From: Defluviitaleaceae bacterium
Lineage (GTDB): Bacteria; Bacillota; Clostridia; Lachnospirales; WRAX01
Assembly: GCA_009787945.1 (NCBI GenBank)
Contig: WQSI01000008.1
Coordinates: 12,393-24,575, forward strand
DNA: 12,183 nt
Direction of reading: 5' to 3'
Translations under genes and position numbers: made by a program
The notes under the pieces: generated by a model
The model's input: only the letters and a program-made list of their open reading frames with translations
Database searches by the model: none
What the model was told of the DNA's origin: nothing
Shown here: piece after piece, positions 1 through 6,898 of the stretch
Layout: each line of letters opens with the position of its first letter
Numbering within the stretch: position 1 is the stretch's first letter

Positions 1-609
1 ATCATCCGAAAATCCTACGGCACGGCAAATGTGTACAAAATCCGCGGGGTGTTAAAACGGATGCCTGTTGTGGGCATAGCCTCCGCCTTTGCCATCCTTA
101 GCATTACGGGCGCGCCCTTCTTCATTGGCTCTATATCAAAATATTTCCTAACGGCTGGCAACCCCTATGGCGCGCCGCCTTTGGTGGAATATTCCATTAT
201 AATCGTCAGCGTGGGAACTATAATATCCTTCATCAAATATGGCTGGATGCTCTTCGGCAAAGACCCAGGCATAAAAGGCGAGCATTTCAAGCCTGATAAA
301 TGGCGGGTTGCCCCATCTGTTTTCTTGGCACTGCTGTGCCTTGGGGGCGGGCTGTTTGGCGTGCAAATTATGGACTTTTTCTTTAACACAGGCATCACCA
401 CCAACCTGTTTGCTTCTGGGGCGTACTACCAAAAAGCTGCCATCTTTGCGGGTTCTGCCGCAATAGGCTTTGTCCTTTATAAATTTGTGGTCAGCCGCAG
501 TAAAGTCCTTGTGAAGATTGGGGAAATGGATTTAACATTCAAAACCATTGCTGTATCAACAGGAGCTTTCCTGGGAATTATGCTAATTATAACTGGATTA
601 ATGACATAA
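1..609 (+). CDS. Proton-conducting transporter membrane subunit (MnhD/NuoN-like), 3' part
   Basis: This is the C-terminal 202 residues of an integral membrane subunit of the complex I / Mrp antiporter / membrane hydrogenase superfamily, which moves H+ or Na+ through the membrane arm. The frame is open from base 1, so the true start lies upstream and the GTG at 31 is not a credible start. Around residues 32-50 lies the family signature: a SITGAPF turn followed by a conserved SK (K47), matching the GxPPxxGFxSK type motif of MnhD and NuoN. Further hydrophobic segments fall near residues 63-88, 105-122, 146-164 and 183-201, the last ending at the C terminus. Family membership is firm. Which complex it serves (Mrp, NDH-like or hydrogenase) cannot be told without the upstream genes. 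It is the last gene of its unit, closed by the hairpin just downstream, and converges on dpaB. Confidence 0.8.
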   Translation: MIRKSYGTANVYKIRGVLKRMPVVGIASAFAILSITGAPFFIGSISKYFLTAGNPYGAPPLVEYSIIIVSVGTIISFIKYGWMLFGKDPGIKGEHFKPDKWRVAPSVFLALLCLGGGLFGVQIMDFFFNTGITTNLFASGAYYQKAAIFAGSAAIGFVLYKFVVSRSKVLVKIGEMDLTFKTIAVSTGAFLGIMLIITGLMT

Positions 610-614
610 AACAC

Positions 615-651
615 AACAGGCGAGGGAACGAAAGCCCCTCGCCTGTTTTTT
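615..651 (+). terminator. Rho-independent terminator after the membrane subunit gene
   Basis: A perfect 12-bp stem (615-626 with 636-647, core caggcgaggg/ccctcgcctg) has a 9-nt loop and runs straight into six T residues (646-651). It lies 6 bases past the stop at 609. It also overlaps the stop codon of the convergent dpaB (650-652). On the minus strand the hairpin is followed by a weaker TTGTGTTTT tail, so it may end both transcripts. Confidence 0.88.
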
Positions 652-1237
652 AGTGTTTTGATATTATAGAAGGTTGTATTTGCTTGCCTTCTAGCGAACT
701 CAAAACCGCTTCTGTTAACTTCGACAAATCCGCTGTCATGCTTGTTGGTTTTTTAAAGGGGTCATCCTGCCCAAATGGCACAAAATAAATATTTTTAGTA
801 TTATACAGTTTCATTATGTTAACGCCATTTACCCCCAAAGAATCGTTTGAAAACAGGGCTAGCAAAACAGGCGTGTTGTTGCGCAGGGCAGCCTTCGCCC
901 CTGTTAACACTGCCGTGTCCCAAATTCCGCCTGCAAGCTTTGCTATGGTGTTGCCTGTTGCAGGGGCTATAACCATAATGTCCATGGGGTTGCTTGGGCC
1001 CATAGGTTCTGCCTCTGCCGTGGTTGATATAATGCTTTTCCCTGTTATTTCGCTAAGGTTAGCCAAGAAATCATCTTTATCGTGGAAGCGTGAGCTAAAA
1101 TTAAGCACATCATTTGAAACCACTGGGTAAACATCTGCCCCTAAATCTATCAGCTTTTTTATAGGCTCTAATATCTCTGGAAGCGTGCAAAAAGATGCCG
1201 TTATGCCGAATCCTATTTTCTTACCCGTCAATGTCAT
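650..1237 (-). CDS. dpaB: Dipicolinate synthase subunit B (SpoVFB)
   Basis: This is the flavoprotein-like subunit of dipicolinate synthase, which with DpaA oxidises the diaminopimelate-pathway intermediate dihydrodipicolinate to dipicolinic acid in the mother cell. The product is pumped into the forespore and chelates Ca2+. The 195 residues match the usual family length of about 200. Visible landmarks are an N-terminal beta strand with GFGITASFCT (residues 9-18), the flavoprotein-type PATGNT loop (92-97) followed by AKLAGGIWD, and a C-terminal NIYFVPFGQDDP segment (149-160) typical of SpoVFB. The ATG start has a GAGGGGGGA ribosome binding site about 5 bases upstream and overlaps the end of dpaA by 17 bases, so translation is probably coupled. 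In B. subtilis the orthologous pair is followed by asd, dapG and dapA; here it ends at a terminator with no lysine-pathway genes. Confidence 0.95.
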   Translation of the reverse strand: MTLTGKKIGFGITASFCTLPEILEPIKKLIDLGADVYPVVSNDVLNFSSRFHDKDDFLANLSEITGKSIISTTAEAEPMGPSNPMDIMVIAPATGNTIAKLAGGIWDTAVLTGAKAALRNNTPVLLALFSNDSLGVNGVNIMKLYNTKNIYFVPFGQDDPFKKPTSMTADLSKLTEAVLSSLEGKQIQPSIISKH

Positions 1238-2003
1238 TTTGTTCCCCCCTCAAAATGTTGTAGATATATTTGCCTAAAATTTCCCCTGATGTTTTTATGG
1301 CGTATTTCCCTGGTATGCCTGGCAAAAGGCTGGATTTTTCATTTAAGGTTTTTGCAAGCTCCATGTTAAACCCATAAGGCTTTGACGCTATGTCTATTAA
1401 AAGCGCGCCATTGGTTTTTTTGAGCATCTCCTCCGATAAAACGGTGGACGGCACGGTGTTTATAATGGCATCATATTCATGGGAAAAAACCCCTTCCGTG
1501 TAAACTGGCTTAACAGCGTCCTCTTTAGCCAAATTTTCCTTTTCTTTGTTTCTAACAAGACCAAAAACCCCCGCACCGAGAGATTTAAGTCTTTTGGCTA
1601 AATCCCGTCCGCAATTGCCGTAGCCTATCACAAGAATTTGGCTGCCCCATATTGTGGTTGGCATATTTTGGATTATATAGGCAATCACACCTTCGGATGT
1701 AGGCACGGCATTTTCAGCCATAACCCCCGCGTCATCCATCATTACGTTGTAATTCAAGCCATATTTTTGGCTTTTTTCAGCTAGGTACTCGCTCCTTACC
1801 CCCGAAAAAATCTGAACTTCTCTCCCAAGCTTTTTAAAATAGTCATCGTCATAAAGGTTTTGCTGGACTTCCTTGATAAACGGAAATATAATAAAATCCA
1901 AATTTTTCGGATTTATATTTTCATCAAAGACAAAACCCTTGGTTTTTAGATATTTTTCTGTATACTCATATCGTCTGTCATCTTTTAAAATAAGACCTTT
2001 CAA
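1221..2003 (-). CDS. dpaA: Dipicolinate synthase subunit A (SpoVFA)
   Basis: This is the NAD(P)-binding subunit of dipicolinate synthase, acting with DpaB in the mother cell at a late stage of sporulation. A Rossmann fold is evident: LVIGYGNCGRDLAKRL with the GxGxxG glycines at 127, 129 and 132. It is preceded by the family's VPTSEG...IWGSQ stretch (residues 100-121) and followed by DAIINTVPS and LLPGIPGKYAIKTSGEILG near the C terminus, all characteristic of SpoVFA. At 260 residues it is shorter than the ~297 of B. subtilis. The usual N-terminal GGDxR motif reads KDDRR here (residues 7-11), so the N-terminal domain has diverged. The start is TTG at 2003, chosen for the GGGGTGAGG ribosome binding site about 5 bases upstream and because no other start sits well. 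It is first in a two-gene operon with dpaB. The upstream gap is mostly taken up by an inverted-repeat element. Confidence 0.93.
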   Translation of the reverse strand: MKGLILKDDRRYEYTEKYLKTKGFVFDENINPKNLDFIIFPFIKEVQQNLYDDDYFKKLGREVQIFSGVRSEYLAEKSQKYGLNYNVMMDDAGVMAENAVPTSEGVIAYIIQNMPTTIWGSQILVIGYGNCGRDLAKRLKSLGAGVFGLVRNKEKENLAKEDAVKPVYTEGVFSHEYDAIINTVPSTVLSEEMLKKTNGALLIDIASKPYGFNMELAKTLNEKSSLLPGIPGKYAIKTSGEILGKYIYNILRGEQNDIDG

Positions 2004-2058
2004 ATTCCCTCACCCCTTTAAGCATAAATATGCCGTGGGGTTGTTTTGTGTCATAGAT

Positions 2059-2181
2059 TGGGTGTGTTGATTAATTCAAAATTTTTGCGTAGGTACTCTG
2101 ATTTTGCAACGCAAAATCAAGGGAAACCGTGTGGTTGTGTAGCAACCACAGCAAAAATTTTTTCATTATTCAACACACCCA
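2059..2181. repeat. MITE-like nested inverted-repeat element
   Basis: This ~123-base element has no coding capacity. Its outer ends form a 12-bp inverted repeat (2059-2070 with 2170-2181, core gggtgtgttga). An inner 11-bp arm pairs 2078-2088 with 2151-2161 (aaaatttttgc / gcaaaaatttt). Two hairpins sit inside: 2100-2107 with 2111-2118 (gattttgc, loop aac) and 2130-2137 with 2143-2150 (tgtggttg, loop tgtag). Together these give a cruciform or clover-like fold. The triplet ATT occurs at both borders (2057-2059 and 2181-2183) and could be a short target duplication. The structure is seen directly; that it is a mobile miniature element or genome-wide repeat is inference, because only one copy is visible here. 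It lies in the divergent gap between dpaA and the ATPase gene, leaving 55 and 41 bases to their starts. Confidence 0.7.
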
Positions 2182-2222
2182 TTTCCTTTGGAGAATAACA
2201 TAGTGGGAGAGGGGGAGTGTAT

Positions 2223-3281
2223 ATGTCAAAAAATATGTTTGCTGGTGCAAACAGCCCAATGGGCTTTGTTGACTTTTTTGATAATATAATGGTGGCTGAA
2301 AATGCTCGGTGGAGGTATTTTTTGAAGGGGTCCTCTGGGTCGGGGAAAAGCACCTTTATGAAAAAGATAGCAGCCGCGCTGGAAGAAAAGGGGCTTGAGG
2401 TGGAGCGGTTTCACTGCGCTAATGATGTTGAAAGCTTGGATGCTGTAGCAAACCACCAAAGGGGCATATGCTTTATGGATGCCACATTCCCACATTCCCG
2501 TGACCCGCAAATGCCTATTATTATTGACAAAATAATAGACTTTTCTGGGTTTATAGATGGGGACAAAATTGCTAACAGCAGGGAAGAAATTGCCCAGCTT
2601 ACCAGGGTTAAAAGGGGTTTGTCAGAAAAGGCGGCGGGATATTTTGGGGCTTTAGGGAAGATATATAGGGCGGATAGGGCATCCCGCAAAGATTTTTTGA
2701 TAGGCGGCTCAATAAATAAACTTGCCAGAGAATGGGCAAAAAATTTCCAGGTAAAGGAAGGCACGAACCGCTCTATATTAAACCGTCAGCTGTTTTTAAG
2801 CGCGGTAACCCCTGATGGTTTGGTCAGCTTTGCAGAGGGTTTCTTTTCCGAGTGCACGGTTTATGGGGTCTTTAGCGAACAAGCTGTGGGTGTAGGAGAG
2901 TTTTTGGAGCAAATGAGAAACGAAGCGAACATTCATGGTGTTTCTACAGAAAGTTTTCACAATCCCTTTGCTCCTGATGCAATTGAGCATCTGTATCTGC
3001 CAGAAATAAACATAGCTTTTGCGACTTTAGGCGGACATTTTGGATATTCGGGCAATGTAGCAGAGAAAATCGACCTTACCCGATGTATTAGCCGAAAGTT
3101 TGTGGCGCACAAGGAAGAAAAGGGCAATGGGCTTTTTGATAGCGTGCTTGATGAAGTTATTAGGCTGATGAAGAACTCCAGAAGTCACCACTTTGGGATA
3201 GAGCGGTTGTATTCGGGGGCTTTGGATTATGGGCGGTTGGATGAGTTTACAGAGCAGATGATAGGGGATATTTTGTTATAA
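2223..3281 (+). CDS. P-loop ATPase of the PRK06851 type, function unknown
   Basis: This 352-residue soluble protein is of a kind common in Clostridia; I know no established role for it. A Walker A motif, GSSGSGKST, spans residues 36-44 with K42. It is preceded by GANSPMGF (8-15) and followed by FHCANDVESLDAV (63-75) and ICFMDATFPHSRDP (82-95), all hallmarks of PRK06851-like proteins. A charged helical linker covers roughly 100-185. Residues 191-277 repeat the first module's layout (SAVTPDGLVSF; FHNPFAPDAIEHL; INIAFATLGGHFGYSG), but the segment equivalent to the P-loop (215-228) has no GxxxxGKS. Only the N-terminal module should therefore bind nucleotide. I chose ATG 2223 because the GAGGGGGAG ribosome binding site ends at 2216, giving a 6-base gap; GTG 2217 directly abuts that site. 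No signal peptide or membrane segment is seen. Confidence 0.85.
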   Translation: MSKNMFAGANSPMGFVDFFDNIMVAENARWRYFLKGSSGSGKSTFMKKIAAALEEKGLEVERFHCANDVESLDAVANHQRGICFMDATFPHSRDPQMPIIIDKIIDFSGFIDGDKIANSREEIAQLTRVKRGLSEKAAGYFGALGKIYRADRASRKDFLIGGSINKLAREWAKNFQVKEGTNRSILNRQLFLSAVTPDGLVSFAEGFFSECTVYGVFSEQAVGVGEFLEQMRNEANIHGVSTESFHNPFAPDAIEHLYLPEINIAFATLGGHFGYSGNVAEKIDLTRCISRKFVAHKEEKGNGLFDSVLDEVIRLMKNSRSHHFGIERLYSGALDYGRLDEFTEQMIGDILL

Positions 3282-3299
3282 ATATCCCCTATCATCTGC
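3254..3299 (+). repeat. Perfect 19-bp inverted repeat spanning the ATPase stop codon
   Basis: Bases 3254-3272 and 3281-3299 are exact reverse complements (19 bp, 8-base loop containing most of the stop). The left arm codes for the last residues of the ATPase, and the stop at 3279-3281 lies at the loop/right-arm border. No T-run follows on either strand, so it is not a classic intrinsic terminator. It may still protect the 3' end of the mRNA or stall polymerase. Confidence 0.7.
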
Positions 3300-3345
3300 A
3301 CCATACCCGTCACAACAATACTGTGTAAATAATTTCTAACCAAAA

Positions 3346-3361
3346 AATAGGTAAGCCTATT
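3346..3361. promoter_or_regulatory. Dyad overlapping the katG -35 box (candidate operator)
   Basis: AATAGG-TAAG-CCTATT is a perfect 6+6 inverted repeat with a 4-base spacer. Its right arm shares two bases with the -35 hexamer TTGACA of katG, the position expected for a repressor site. No T-run follows that would suggest a terminator for the upstream gene. Its role as an operator is inference; the regulator is unknown. Confidence 0.3.
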
Positions 3362-3389
3362 GACATTATTCCGCTTATTATGATAGTAT
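3360..3389 (+). promoter_or_regulatory. Sigma-A-type promoter of katG
   Basis: There is a consensus -35 hexamer TTGACA at 3360-3365 and a -10 hexamer TAGTAT at 3384-3389, with an 18-base spacer. A perfect TATAAT at 3387-3392 overlaps it but would need a 21-base spacer. A 10-bp palindrome, TATAATTATA (3387-3396), covers the -10 region. The predicted transcript has a leader of about 65 bases. PerR control would fit katG biology, but the bases match the 7-1-7 PerR consensus only partly. Confidence 0.6.
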
Positions 3390-3460
3390 AATTATATGAA
3401 TTGTAGGTATTAGAGCATGTATCAGAAAAACCAAGACGGAATCTTTAGGAGGATGTTAGA

Positions 3461-5641
3461 ATGAGTAAATGCCCTGTAACAGGAAACACAGGCGGAAGCA
3501 GACCAGATTTTACAAAAGGCACAACCAACAGAGATTGGTGGCCAAATCAGCTAGATGTGGGGATTTTGCATCAAAACTCCAGTTTAAGCAATCCTATGGG
3601 TGATGACTTTAACTATGCAAAGGAGTTTAAAAGCCTTGACCTTCAAGGGGTTAAGGACGACATCCTCACATTAATGAAAGACTCTAAGGATTGGTGGCCA
3701 GCGGATTATGGGCATTATGGCCCTTTCTTCATCCGCATGGCATGGCACAGCGCGGGTACATATCGCACAGAGGACGGCAGAGGGGGCGCTAGGGATGGCA
3801 CACAGAGGTTTGCCCCCCTAAACAGTTGGCCAGACAATGTTAACCTAGATAAAGCCAGAAGATTGCTATGGCCTATAAAGAAAAAGTATGGCAGAAAACT
3901 GTCGTGGGCAGATTTGATGATTCTTGCTGGAAACTGCGCAATGGAGTCCATGGGGCTTAAACTTATCGGCTTCGCGGGAGGTCGTCAAGATGTGTGGGAG
4001 CCTCAAGAGGATGTTTTCTGGGGTTCTGAAACAACTTGGCTTGATGCAGATGGGGATAGATATTCAAAAGAAGGGGAAAGAAAGCTTCAAGGGCCTTTGG
4101 CTGCTGTTCAGATGGGTTTGATTTATGTAAATCCTGAAGGGCCAAACGGAGAGCCATTGCCAGCAGAGTCCGCAAAGGATGTTCGGGATACCTTCGGGCG
4201 CATGGCAATGAATGACGAAGAAACCGTGGCTCTTATTGCTGGTGGGCATACTTTCGGCAAGGGGCATGGTGCAGCACCAGACAGTTACCTAGGCCCAGAC
4301 CCTGAAGGCGCACCAATTGAAGAGCAAGGCCTTGGTTGGAACAGCGGCTTCGGTAAAGGCAATGCAGAGGACACCGTGGGAAGCGGAATTGAGGGGGCTT
4401 GGAAGCCAAACCCAACAAAATGGGATATGGGCTATCTAAAGGTGTTGCTAAAATATGAGTGGGAGCTTGTGAAAAGCCCCGCAGGAGCGTATATTTGGCT
4501 TGCTAAGGATGTTGATGAAGAGGATATGGTTGTGGATGCCCACATACCAGGGAAGAAAAACCGCCCAATGATGACCACTGCCGACCTTTCTTTAAAATTT
4601 GACCCTGTGTATGAAAAAATCTCTAGGGACTTTTTTGCAAACCCAGACAAATTCGAAAAAGCCTTTGTAAACGCATGGTTTAAGCTCACCCATAGAGATA
4701 TGGGGCCTGTTGCCCTATATGCTGGTGACGATGTGCCGAAGGAAAGGTTTTTGTGGCAGGACACAATCCCTGCAGCAGATGGCTACAGCCTAAGCTGCCA
4801 GGACATAGACATTTTAAAGGGAATGATTGCTTCCTCTGGTTTAAGTGTTTCCCAGCTGGTTAGCACGGCATGGGCAAGTGCCTCTACATTTAGAGGTTCT
4901 GACCTGCGGGGCGGAGCAAATGGCGCGCGCATAAGGCTTGAGCCTCAAGCCACATGGGAGGTTAACCAGCCTTACAGGCTTAAAATGGTCTTAGGCAAAT
5001 ATGAAGAAATCCAAAAGGATTTTGGCAAATTTGTTTCCCTTGCAGACCTTATTATTTTAGGCGGTGCTGTAGGCATTGAAACTGCCGCTAAAAACGCAGG
5101 TTGCTCCCTAACCGTTCCCTTTGAGCCTGGGAGAATGGACACAACACAGGAGCAAACAGATGTTGTTTCCTTTAAGGTGCTAGAGCCTGTCTATGATGGT
5201 TTTAGAAACTATCTCCAAAGACCATCTGGAGCATTGCCAGAAAGATTGCTGATTGATAAGGCACAGCTGTTAACCCTTACAGCCCCTGAAATGACGGTGT
5301 TGCTTGGCGGGCTTAGGATGCTTGGCAACAACTTCCACGAAACACCCCATGGGGTTTTGACAAACACACCAGAAACCCTAACAAATGATTTCTTTGTTAA
5401 CCTTCTGGACATGGATATTGAATGGAAACCAACAGAGGATAAAAATGTTTTCAACGGCATTGACAGAAAAACAGGCAACCAAAAGTGGACAGCAACCAGG
5501 GTTGATTTGATTTTTGGCTCAAATTCCCAATTGCGCGCCTTGGCAGAGGTTTATGCCTGTGATGACGCAAAGGACAAATTCCTAAAGGATTTTGTGGCGG
5601 CATGGAATAAGGTTATGAACGCTGACCGTTTTGACATTTAG
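3461..5641 (+). CDS. katG: Catalase-peroxidase KatG
   Basis: This is a bifunctional haem enzyme that breaks down H2O2 by catalase and peroxidase activity in the cytoplasm. At 726 residues it is full length, with the usual duplicated class I peroxidase halves; only the N-terminal half carries haem ligands. The distal site is R92, W95 and H96 in FIRMAWHSAGTYR. The proximal histidine is H263 in GGHTFGKGHG, with W314 and D375 as its likely partners. The Met-Tyr-Trp adduct needed for catalase activity can form from W95, Y222 (IYVNPEGP) and M248 (GRMAMND). R412 in HRDMGP is the probable mobile arginine. These assignments come from comparison with remembered M. tuberculosis numbering. AGGAGG at 3447-3452 lies 8 bases before the ATG. 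The gene stands alone with its own promoter and terminator. It is unusual, though not unknown, in spore-forming anaerobes, so acquisition by transfer is possible. Confidence 0.98.
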   Translation: MSKCPVTGNTGGSRPDFTKGTTNRDWWPNQLDVGILHQNSSLSNPMGDDFNYAKEFKSLDLQGVKDDILTLMKDSKDWWPADYGHYGPFFIRMAWHSAGTYRTEDGRGGARDGTQRFAPLNSWPDNVNLDKARRLLWPIKKKYGRKLSWADLMILAGNCAMESMGLKLIGFAGGRQDVWEPQEDVFWGSETTWLDADGDRYSKEGERKLQGPLAAVQMGLIYVNPEGPNGEPLPAESAKDVRDTFGRMAMNDEETVALIAGGHTFGKGHGAAPDSYLGPDPEGAPIEEQGLGWNSGFGKGNAEDTVGSGIEGAWKPNPTKWDMGYLKVLLKYEWELVKSPAGAYIWLAKDVDEEDMVVDAHIPGKKNRPMMTTADLSLKFDPVYEKISRDFFANPDKFEKAFVNAWFKLTHRDMGPVALYAGDDVPKERFLWQDTIPAADGYSLSCQDIDILKGMIASSGLSVSQLVSTAWASASTFRGSDLRGGANGARIRLEPQATWEVNQPYRLKMVLGKYEEIQKDFGKFVSLADLIILGGAVGIETAAKNAGCSLTVPFEPGRMDTTQEQTDVVSFKVLEPVYDGFRNYLQRPSGALPERLLIDKAQLLTLTAPEMTVLLGGLRMLGNNFHETPHGVLTNTPETLTNDFFVNLLDMDIEWKPTEDKNVFNGIDRKTGNQKWTATRVDLIFGSNSQLRALAEVYACDDAKDKFLKDFVAAWNKVMNADRFDI

Positions 5642-5676
5642 CAGACAGTGACCATACATTGACTACACCAAAATAT

Positions 5677-5714
5677 AAAAACAGGCATGTACAATAATGC
5701 CTGTTTTTGTTTTT
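5677..5714. terminator. Bidirectional terminator between katG and the RNase G operon
   Basis: A 12-bp stem (5677-5688 with 5697-5708; aaaacaggcat/atgcctgtttt) encloses an 8-base loop and is flanked by A-runs on the left and T-runs on the right (5704-5708, 5710-5714). It therefore works as a hairpin plus U-tract on both strands. It sits between two converging stop codons, katG at 5641 and RNase G at 5720. Confidence 0.88.
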
Positions 5715-5719
5715 ATAAA

Positions 5720-6898
5720 TTAATTTTGCGAACGTTGCATACCATTACGCCTTTCTAGGGGCTTACGAACCCGTTTTCTTGTAACTTCTACAAGACCAAG
5801 GGTTGTCATGCCTACAAGCAGGGCTGGTATTCGGTCTTTGTGCAGCTCTAACTCGAAATCTTTCAGCAGGGTGTGCATATCTGCTTTGGACATCATCCGT
5901 AAAAAGTCCACAATTATAATTCCCGACAGGTTGCGAAGGCGCAATTGGTAAGCAATTTCTGTTGCGGCTTCTAAGTTTAGCTGAAGCTTTGCCGCCTCCC
6001 CGCCTTTGCTTTGGAATTTACCTGTGTTAACATCAATAACCACGCAAGCTTCGGTCTGCTCGATAACTATAAAACCGCCGCATTTGAGCCAAACCCGCTT
6101 GTCATAAATTTTGTCCATTTGAGGTTTTATATTACATACCGAAAAAATTGACTCTCCGTCATCTTTAAGGAAAACTTTTTCTGCAAAGTCTGGAAAAGTT
6201 GGTAAAAATTCCTCTTGTATGCGGTTGAAAGAATCTTTGTTGTCTATTATAATTTTGTCAATATCCTCCCGAACCACTTCCATCAAGGTTTTAACAATGG
6301 TGGACTGGCTCCACAGGGTTGCGGGGGCGGCTTTGTGTTTCCAATCTAAGTTGGCATACCACCTTGACATTAGAATGTCCACTTCCGCCTTTAAAACAGG
6401 TTCGCTTTTACCTTCAGCGGCAGAGCGTATAATGGCAGAAAAGCCGTCAGTTAGGAGTTGGTGGGTGGTGTGCTTCAACCGCCTTGTTTCATTAAAATCT
6501 TGTATCTTCTTGCTGGAATTTACTCGGTCGGCATCTAAAGACTCATAAAGCATTATGTAACGTCCTGTGTAGGATATAGAGCTTGTCACATTTGGACCTT
6601 TGTTGCCCACCGCATCCTTTAAAACCTGCACAATAAAGGTGTCGCCTGGTTTTGCAGGGGGTCTGCCTGGAGGGAACAGCCTGCGCTCACGCCCGTCTTT
6701 TGTGTCCAAAAAAGCTTGGCGGTCATGCCCTATGTCCAGGAAAATAAAACCTCCTGTCACCTTTTTAACAACCCCAAGGTAAATATTTCCCGCAAGGGAT
6801 TCTTCATTGCTGTCCTCCAGCATCTCTAACAGCCTGCCATTGTCCACTAAAGCCGTGGTATAGCCGTGTCGTGTCTTACTTATTAAAATTTTCTTCAA
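5720..6898 (-). CDS. rng: Ribonuclease G (RNase E/G family), short form without the zinc-link
   Basis: This is an endoribonuclease of the RNase E/G family, cutting single-stranded AU-rich RNA with a preference for 5'-monophosphate ends. An S1 domain lies at about 36-110 (GNIYLGVVKKVTGGFIFLDIG). IIRSAAEG (156-163) matches the 5'-sensor loop, with R158 and S159 where E. coli RNase E has R169/T170. The DNase I-like catalytic core holds VVIDVNTG with D289 and IIIVDFLRM with D331, the two metal-binding aspartates. The protein ends at 392 residues, just after TRKRVRKPLERR, where longer homologues carry CPxCxG and the zinc-linked small domain. I chose TTG 6898 because AAAGGAGG lies about 10 bases upstream and the protein then begins MKKILISK. 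ATG 6919 and 6949 are alternatives, but the ribosome binding site falls inside those extended ORFs. It overlaps the DUF2344 gene by 23 bases and is last in a four-gene operon. Confidence 0.93.
   Translation of the reverse strand: MKKILISKTRHGYTTALVDNGRLLEMLEDSNEESLAGNIYLGVVKKVTGGFIFLDIGHDRQAFLDTKDGRERRLFPPGRPPAKPGDTFIVQVLKDAVGNKGPNVTSSISYTGRYIMLYESLDADRVNSSKKIQDFNETRRLKHTTHQLLTDGFSAIIRSAAEGKSEPVLKAEVDILMSRWYANLDWKHKAAPATLWSQSTIVKTLMEVVREDIDKIIIDNKDSFNRIQEEFLPTFPDFAEKVFLKDDGESIFSVCNIKPQMDKIYDKRVWLKCGGFIVIEQTEACVVIDVNTGKFQSKGGEAAKLQLNLEAATEIAYQLRLRNLSGIIIVDFLRMMSKADMHTLLKDFELELHKDRIPALLVGMTTLGLVEVTRKRVRKPLERRNGMQRSQN

Noticed and set aside
816..1130. A 104-codon open frame on the plus strand opposite dpaB
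   Set aside because: This is a shadow of the conserved dpaB sequence; no independent coding signal is visible.
2001..2052. Possible sigma-K/sigma-E promoter for dpaA on the minus strand (GACAC ... CATATTTAT)
   Set aside because: The -10 matches CATAnnnTA imperfectly, and the implied transcription start would fall within or next to the ribosome binding site of dpaA, leaving no usable leader.
3375..3400. PerR box at katG
   Set aside because: The best alignments to the 15-base PerR consensus match only about 10 of 14 fixed positions in AT-rich DNA, which is not enough to call.
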